Below, piece by piece: positions 5,206 to 9,532 of a stretch of DNA of 9,532 bases. The notes beneath the pieces were generated by a model. It saw nothing but the letters and a program-made list of their open reading frames with translations, had not been told where the DNA came from and searched no databases. Source of the stretch: Oscillospiraceae bacterium (lineage in GTDB: Bacteria > Bacillota_A > Clostridia > Oscillospirales > Oscillospiraceae). Each line of letters opens with the position of its first letter. The stretch's first letter is position 1. The stretch is from positions 1 through 9,532 of the forward strand of contig JAFOBK010000132.1 of assembly GCA_017381835.1 (NCBI GenBank). Direction: 5' to 3'. Made by a program: the position numbers and the translations under genes.

Positions 5206-7128
5206 TTACTCCTGAATAGAATTGGGGAAGAGGCTTGCGTTGGTATGGGGCAGGAAGCATGCGGCCACAAAGGAGTCCATATAGCCAGGATAAGTGCTCA
5301 GCTCCAGGTAGGTCATATTGGCACCCAGTTCCACGCACTTTGCGTTGGCCTCGTCGCTCATAACCATAGCATAGCTGCCGGTCAGGGAGGAGTTACCAAT
5401 ATACTGATACTTCTCCAGCTCCACGTCAGGCAGCATACCGATGTTTACGGAATTGCGCATATTGATGCCGGAACCGATACCGCCGGCCACGTACACCTTG
5501 TCGATACACTCGGGAGTCATATCCACAGACTGCAGCATGGTGTCGATTGCAGAGAAAATAGCGCCCTTGGCACGGATGAAGTTATCGATATCCACCTCAT
5601 TGATGGAGATCTCACGGCCAGTTTCAGACTCTTCGGCAGTAGCCAGCACATAGCGGCCCATGCCATGGGCATCCCGCTTGACACGCTCACCTTCCCGATC
5701 AAAGAGGCCACGGGCATTGATAATGGAGCAGCGGAACAGTTCGGCAATAATATCGATGATACCGGAACCGCAGATGCCCACGGGCTTCTGACCGGTTTCA
5801 CCTACGATGGTGAGGGTAGGTTCCATGGTTTCCTTGTCGATGGTGCAGGCTTCGATGGCGCCATCGGTAGCACGCATACCGCAGGAAATGTCGCCGCCCT
5901 CGAAGGCAGGACCGGCAGAGCATGCGCAGGACATCATAAAGTCACGGTTGCCGAATACCAGCTCGCCGTTGGTACCCAGGTCGATGAAGAGGCTCATCTC
6001 GTCCTTATCCCACAATCCGGCAGCCAAAGTACCGGCAGTAATATCGCCGCCCACATAGGAGCCGATATTGGGTGCAATCAGCACGGGAGCCAGGGGGTTG
6101 GCAGGCAGCTTCAAATCACCGGCCAGCATGCCCTCCCAGGAGAAGAAGCTGGGAATATAGGGTTCCATACGGACAGATTCCGCATCCACGCCCACAAACA
6201 GATGGTTCATGGTGGTGTTGGCCGCTACGCACATGCGCAGAATGCTCCGGGAACTGATACCGGCAGTACGGCAGAGGTTGGCAATGATAGGGGTCAAAGT
6301 CTCTTTGACAATGGCATCCTGCAGCTTCTTCTTGCCGCCGTTCTTACCCTGTTCGATGATACGGTTGATAACGTCAGCGCCGTAACGGATCTGACCGTTA
6401 CCGGAAGATCCCTTAGCCAGCAGCTTGCCGGTTTCCAGGTCTGTCAGCACCATGGTGACGGTGGTGGTACCGATGTCGATAGCGCAGCCGACAATGGCGG
6501 TATCCGCGGGATCACAGACCTCCATGCACAGGAAGGTATCGCCCTGGAGTTCGCCCTTAACGCAGACCTTGAAATGATTCAGGCGCAGGGTATGTGCCAG
6601 CTTCACCATAACAGAGAAGGGAATCTTCACATTCTCCACACCCAAAGCGTTCTGGATTGCCCAGGTCAGACGCTCGTTGTCGGGCATGGTGTCATCCAAA
6701 GTGGGCTCCTCCATCTCCACCACAACAGCGCGGAAGTTGTTGGTAAATGCAATACCGCTGTTGCGCAGATTCTCCTGGCACTGCTCAAAAATCGCAATCT
6801 CCTTAGGAGAGCTCAGATCAGCGGTCTTCATGCGGCTTTGATAAGCAGAAGCGATATCAGGCACGAACACCACGCAGTCAGTAACGACCTTGCAGTTACA
6901 GCTCAGGCGCCAACCGGCTTCAAATTCCTCGGAAGTGATGTGGCGGGAGGGGATGGTATCTACTTCGCCCTCAATGAGCTTCACACGGCACTTGCCGCAG
7001 GAGCCGTTACCGGAGCAGGGCGCATCGATGGCCACATTGCCGCGGCGGGCCAGTTCCAGCAGATTGTCGCCCTGATTACATTCGATAATTACGGGGTTTC
7101 CACCCTCAATTTGGAAGGTTACTTTCAT
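5206..7128 (-). CDS. acsV: Reductive activator of corrinoid iron-sulfur protein (2Fe-2S ferredoxin + ASKHA ATPase)
   Basis: This 640-residue cytoplasmic protein uses ATP and an electron to return inactive Co(II) in the corrinoid iron-sulfur protein to Co(I), keeping the methyl branch of the Wood-Ljungdahl pathway running. Residues 1-90 are a plant-type ferredoxin with C38, C44, C47 and C77 as 2Fe-2S ligands. Residues about 90-205 form a linker and middle region. From about 210 it is an ASKHA ATPase: phosphate-1 motif CAIDIGTTTVTM (215-226), phosphate-2 motif FIDLGTNGEL (381-390), CACSAGPAFEGGDISCGMRA (401-420), and adenosine motif VYVAGGIGSG (546-555). Length and domain order match RACo/AcsV. 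It begins 27 bases after the second YcxB-like gene with AAAGGA upstream. The acsB gene upstream on the same strand supports AcsV over activators of methylamine or vanillate methyltransferases. The corrinoid protein genes themselves are not in the window. Confidence 0.93.
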   Translation of the reverse strand: MKVTFQIEGGNPVIIECNQGDNLLELARRGNVAIDAPCSGNGSCGKCRVKLIEGEVDTIPSRHITSEEFEAGWRLSCNCKVVTDCVVFVPDIASAYQSRMKTADLSSPKEIAIFEQCQENLRNSGIAFTNNFRAVVVEMEEPTLDDTMPDNERLTWAIQNALGVENVKIPFSVMVKLAHTLRLNHFKVCVKGELQGDTFLCMEVCDPADTAIVGCAIDIGTTTVTMVLTDLETGKLLAKGSSGNGQIRYGADVINRIIEQGKNGGKKKLQDAIVKETLTPIIANLCRTAGISSRSILRMCVAANTTMNHLFVGVDAESVRMEPYIPSFFSWEGMLAGDLKLPANPLAPVLIAPNIGSYVGGDITAGTLAAGLWDKDEMSLFIDLGTNGELVFGNRDFMMSCACSAGPAFEGGDISCGMRATDGAIEACTIDKETMEPTLTIVGETGQKPVGICGSGIIDIIAELFRCSIINARGLFDREGERVKRDAHGMGRYVLATAEESETGREISINEVDIDNFIRAKGAIFSAIDTMLQSVDMTPECIDKVYVAGGIGSGINMRNSVNIGMLPDVELEKYQYIGNSSLTGSYAMVMSDEANAKCVELGANMTYLELSTYPGYMDSFVAACFLPHTNASLFPNSIQE

Positions 7129-7155
7129 ATTTTGGAAGTCCTTTCGTATTTATTC

Positions 7156-7662
7156 TCACCATTTTGGTAAATTCAGCTGTGGGCATTTTTCCTGGATAAA
7201 GGGCAGGAATTCTTCAAATGTACCCTTGGTAAAACCGTTCTTATCCAAGATCAGCACAGCTTTTCGAACGTCCACCAACAAAATCAGTTCTTTTGTGATA
7301 TGTATTTTCTCGACTTTGTCATAGGGCACGGTGACACTTTGGCGCACCGATTCATCCACAATTACATCTCCAAACTTGGTCGTTGAGCCAAGTTTTTCTC
7401 CACCCTCAAACGCAAGATTTTCTTTGAATGTCTTTCTTGCCTGCTGCCTGGGTCGGAAGGAAATCCAAACTGCATACAAAATCATCAGGCATCCGTAAAT
7501 CATCCATATTGTTCTTTGATTTGTCCAATACAGCAGCAATCCCAAAAGCCCCGCAGCTAAATATATGCTGATCCAAATCCACCGTTTTTTCCACACTCGG
7601 CGGTAAAACTCTACATAATGTTTCTTTTCTAAATGGGATTGAACCACAAATTGTGTATCCAT
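7156..7662 (-). CDS. YcxB-like two-helix membrane protein (second of a tandem pair)
   Basis: This 168-residue protein has a short N-terminal cytoplasmic-looking strand region, two membrane segments (about 28-46, WIWISIYLAAGLLGLLLYW, and 51-68, TIWMIYGCLMILYAVWIS), then a positive stretch (RPRQQARK). A soluble C-terminal domain (about 80-168) follows, with VPYDKVEKIHITKELILLV and ILDKNGFTKGTFEEFLPFIQEKC. This layout is that of YcxB-like proteins. It is a diverged paralogue of the gene just upstream (7692-8192): both begin M-acidic-x-x-FV, share PYDKVxxIH, and end with a KNGF motif and a Cys near the C-terminus. The start is supported by AGGAG seven bases upstream. It sits 27 bases before acsV, so co-transcription with the acetyl-CoA synthase genes is likely. 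No function is known to me for this pairing. Confidence 0.8.
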   Translation of the reverse strand: MDTQFVVQSHLEKKHYVEFYRRVWKKRWIWISIYLAAGLLGLLLYWTNQRTIWMIYGCLMILYAVWISFRPRQQARKTFKENLAFEGGEKLGSTTKFGDVIVDESVRQSVTVPYDKVEKIHITKELILLVDVRKAVLILDKNGFTKGTFEEFLPFIQEKCPQLNLPKW

Positions 7663-7691
7663 AGATTTTCTCCTTACCAGAGGTATCTATC

Positions 7692-8192
7692 TTACAGTTC
7701 CAGATTGGAACACTGTTCGCAAAGGAAATTGACGCAATCCATAAAATCCACTTCGCCAAAACCGTTCTTGGATACCAGAATACCCACACCACGGTCATCT
7801 TCGATGACGAAAGAGTTTGTCAGAAAATGAATGGTCTTTACTTTATCGTAAGGCATCTTCAGAATGCCGTTAGGGGTTTCATTGACGATTTCTTCGCCAA
7901 AGACAACCGAAGAAGGCTTCATTTTGCCGCCATAGGTCTTCAGCGCTTTCTTATAACCAATCAGTGCACGGATACCGGGCCAAGTTAGACCCCATGCGCC
8001 CATCACCAGCAAAATAATGCCGCAGGGCAGCAGATAGTCGCCCACACCCTGGCTTGCCGCCACGATACAGCCGATACCGCCGGCAATTTCCGCAATCACC
8101 CACATGGCGCTCTTTAAAAAGCTGATTTTATAACCCACTTCTAAAAAATCCCGCTGGGTTTCCACGGTTGTACAAACGAATTTCGGTTCCAC
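7692..8192 (-). CDS. YcxB-like two-helix membrane protein (first of a tandem pair), GTG start
   Basis: I place the start at the GTG at 8192 (166 residues). AGGAG lies eight bases upstream (8205-8201), and the resulting N-terminus (MEPKFVCTTVETQRDFLEV) aligns with that of the neighbouring paralogue (MDTQFVVQSHLEKKHYVEF). The frame is open up to an ATG at 8270, but that extension translates a GC-rich hairpin into a basic tail with no family counterpart. Two membrane segments (about 29-47 and 54-73) are followed by a soluble domain with PYDKVKTIHFLTNSFVI and ILVSKNGFGEVDFMDCVNFL. It lies between acsB and its paralogue, 29 bases before the latter. Function unknown; a sensor, scaffold or membrane anchor role would be guesswork. 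Confidence 0.8.
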   Translation of the reverse strand: MEPKFVCTTVETQRDFLEVGYKISFLKSAMWVIAEIAGGIGCIVAASQGVGDYLLPCGIILLVMGAWGLTWPGIRALIGYKKALKTYGGKMKPSSVVFGEEIVNETPNGILKMPYDKVKTIHFLTNSFVIEDDRGVGILVSKNGFGEVDFMDCVNFLCEQCSNLEL

Positions 8193-8220
8193 TAAGGTCG
8201 CTCCTAACTTTTGGAGTTTT

Positions 8221-8252
8221 TCTGTGCGGCGGGGTTTCCCCCGCCGCGCAGA
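8221..8252 (-). other. GC-rich 14-bp hairpin with GAAA tetraloop in the acsB-YcxB leader
   Basis: Positions 8221-8234 pair with 8239-8252, with one G-T wobble. On the transcribed minus strand the loop is GAAA, a stable GNRA-type loop. The bases after it are A-rich, not T-rich, so it is not a standard terminator. It lies 16 bases ahead of the AGGAG of the first YcxB-like gene. A role as mRNA-stabilising or processing element, or a weak block that lowers expression after acsB, is inferred. Confidence 0.65.
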
Positions 8253-8335
8253 TTGATTCAAATTATGCACGCAAGATCGATACCGAGCGGGCTACGGGAA
8301 GTAACCATCCCCACTGCACCGATCACGCATTGGCT

Positions 8336-8352
8336 GTCGGCGACTCGCCGAC
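8336..8352 (-). other. Short palindromic hairpin abutting the acsB stop codon
   Basis: GTCGGCGA (8336-8343) and TCGCCGAC (8345-8352) are perfect reverse complements around one central base. The stem begins at the base immediately after the acsB stop codon. No T-run follows, so transcription may read through; 3'-end protection or repeat origin are both possible. Confidence 0.55.
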
Positions 8353-9532
8353 TTACATCAGAGGTTCCAGGCCCAGGACGGGGTGACCCTTCTCAGTCAG
8401 CCAGCCGATCAGTTCCTCTGCATCGCAGGTAACGGTCTCGTCAGCAACCAGGTCGGTGAAGTTCTCGATGCCGTACAGCTCGAAAGCGGTCTTGTTCAGG
8501 CGCTCTGCCACATCGTCCTTCAGTTCCTTGGGCATCCATACGATACGCTCGATGCCGCCTTCAGCGGACAGGAACTTCTTGGAAGCGATGAAGTGACGGC
8601 CATGGCCCATGAAGCCGGGAGTCTGGACACCGCCGCCGGTGCAGGATGCCAGTTCGCCGAAGGTCATGCCGGCGGGAGTCATGCCCTTGTATTCACGGTT
8701 AACAACCACAACACCATTGGACACAGCTTCGATACCGCAAATGCATTCGAAGCAGCCGCAGGAGGTCATGGGATCTTCCAGGATGGAGTACAGAGTGACG
8801 TTCTCAACAGCGCCGTGGGTAGCTTCCGCGATCATGCGGTTGACTTCCTCATAACGGCCGGTACGCTCGTCGATCAGGCCCTTCTTCAGGATGGGCTGGC
8901 AGGGACCATGGGGATTCAGCTCGTTGGTAGCCTTGGCATCCAGCCAGGAAACTGCGCCGCACAGGCCCAGACGCTCAGGAGTGACCACGCAGCAGTGAGC
9001 AGGTGCAAAGGACTGGCACAGAATGCAGGTGTAGTAACGGTCAACGGACTCGTCGGTCATGGATGCCAGACGGTCATCGCGCTGTGCATAGCGAGGCATT
9101 GCAATCTCATCACGGAACTTGGCAGCTTCAGCAGCGTCGGTGATGATGGTGATCTGGCACTTGTCAACAACTGCGTCGAACTCGTTCATGATCATGACAT
9201 ACAGAACTTCAGCAAAGTCCTTCAGCTTCAGACCTGCCTCGAAAGCAGCGTTGGAAACACGAACACGAACCTGGTTACGCTGGCCGGTGTGCATAACACC
9301 TTCCATATAGTTGAACCAAGCATGGAACTTACGCTCGATAACAGCCTCAAAGTCAGCCTGCATCTTCTTGCCGGCAACTTCTACAAAGGTAGCCAAAGCC
9401 AGATCCTTGGCTTCGCTCATCTCGGGTCCGATGATGGTGATCTTGTGATCCTCAACCTCGCTCCGATCACGCATCAAACCCAGCTCAGCTGTGGGATTCT
9501 TGGAAGACCAGAATTCGTTATGCATATCAGCC
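8353..9532 (-). CDS. acsB: Acetyl-CoA synthase (CODH/ACS beta subunit), C-terminal part, cut by window edge
   Basis: This enzyme condenses CO, a methyl group from the corrinoid iron-sulfur protein and CoA to acetyl-CoA, the last step of the Wood-Ljungdahl pathway. About 392 codons are visible and the frame stays open to the window edge. Counting from the ATG at 9525, the A-cluster ligands are in CILCQSFAPAHCC and GLCG: C167, C170, C179, C189. The distal-nickel motif SCGCFE gives C256, G257, C258. The C-terminus closes with GHPVLGLEPLM. The ATG at 9525 is an internal methionine: from memory, the Moorella enzyme has the same DM-x-x-EF context inside the protein. What is seen corresponds to the middle and A-cluster domains. 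Whether the CODH-binding N-terminal domain exists (bacterial, about 730 residues) or is absent (archaeal type) cannot be seen. An extra cysteine, C178, sits beside ligand C179. Confidence 0.97.
   Translation of the reverse strand, partial: ADMHNEFWSSKNPTAELGLMRDRSEVEDHKITIIGPEMSEAKDLALATFVEVAGKKMQADFEAVIERKFHAWFNYMEGVMHTGQRNQVRVRVSNAAFEAGLKLKDFAEVLYVMIMNEFDAVVDKCQITIITDAAEAAKFRDEIAMPRYAQRDDRLASMTDESVDRYYTCILCQSFAPAHCCVVTPERLGLCGAVSWLDAKATNELNPHGPCQPILKKGLIDERTGRYEEVNRMIAEATHGAVENVTLYSILEDPMTSCGCFECICGIEAVSNGVVVVNREYKGMTPAGMTFGELASCTGGGVQTPGFMGHGRHFIASKKFLSAEGGIERIVWMPKELKDDVAERLNKTAFELYGIENFTDLVADETVTCDAEELIGWLTEKGHPVLGLEPLM

Noticed and set aside
5077..7170. 697-codon open frame on the plus strand opposite acsV
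   Set aside because: It lies antisense to a gene with clear ferredoxin and ASKHA motifs. Its translation is rich in His, Gly and Ala in a codon-shadow manner, has no domain resemblance, and no ribosome binding site was seen.
8193..8270. ATG start at 8270 for the first YcxB-like gene
   Set aside because: The extra 26 residues are translated from a GC-rich hairpin and the ribosome binding site; the GTG at 8192 aligns with the paralogue's start.
9523..9525. ATG at 9525 as the true start of acsB
   Set aside because: The frame stays open upstream to the edge, and this methionine sits in a conserved internal context of acetyl-CoA synthase.

Overview
The window looks like a low-GC-phylum anaerobe (Firmicutes, Clostridia, probably an Oscillospirales-type gut bacterium) with about 50% GC. 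The basis is a partial acetyl-CoA synthase gene and a corrinoid-protein activator of the Wood-Ljungdahl pathway, strong GGAGG ribosome binding sites, and Firmicutes-type families (YcxB-like, DUF3786, ImmA/IrrE). The exact genus is inference.

Region 1 (1-1723) is the end of an integrated mobile element. It holds a tyrosine recombinase (74-1465) that carries an extra Cro/C1-type helix-turn-helix within its N-terminal half. Behind it are two near-identical 19-bp repeats made of paired TAACCCCA half-sites (candidate integrase arm sites), then a perfect 16-bp-stem terminator. The rest of the element lies left of the window. Region 2 (1724-1861) is the presumed integration target: an initiator tRNA-fMet gene on the minus strand, with its 3' end facing the element and a strong promoter behind it.

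Region 3 (2010-4505) is a plus-strand operon: XRE repressor, ImmA/IrrE metallopeptidase, MazG-like NTP pyrophosphohydrolase, and a Gfo/Idh/MocA oxidoreductase with a cysteine-rich insertion. A consensus promoter with 12-bp-spaced GTAC repeats precedes it, and a bidirectional terminator ends it. The repressor and peptidase probably form a protease-relieved switch. The MazG enzyme is a plausible output; the link to the oxidoreductase is unclear.

Region 4 (4507-9532) is a minus-strand gene set, in transcription order: acsB (carbonyl-branch acetyl-CoA synthase, cut by the window edge), two tandem paralogous YcxB-like two-helix membrane proteins, acsV (2Fe-2S/ASKHA activator of the corrinoid protein), and a DUF3786 protein. 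AcsB builds acetyl-CoA from CO, CoA and the methyl group carried by the corrinoid iron-sulfur protein; AcsV reductively rescues that protein when its cobalt is oxidised. The two membrane proteins inside this set, and the GC-rich hairpins ahead of them, are the least explained part. A hairpin-forming repeat-like sequence lies between acsV and the DUF3786 gene.
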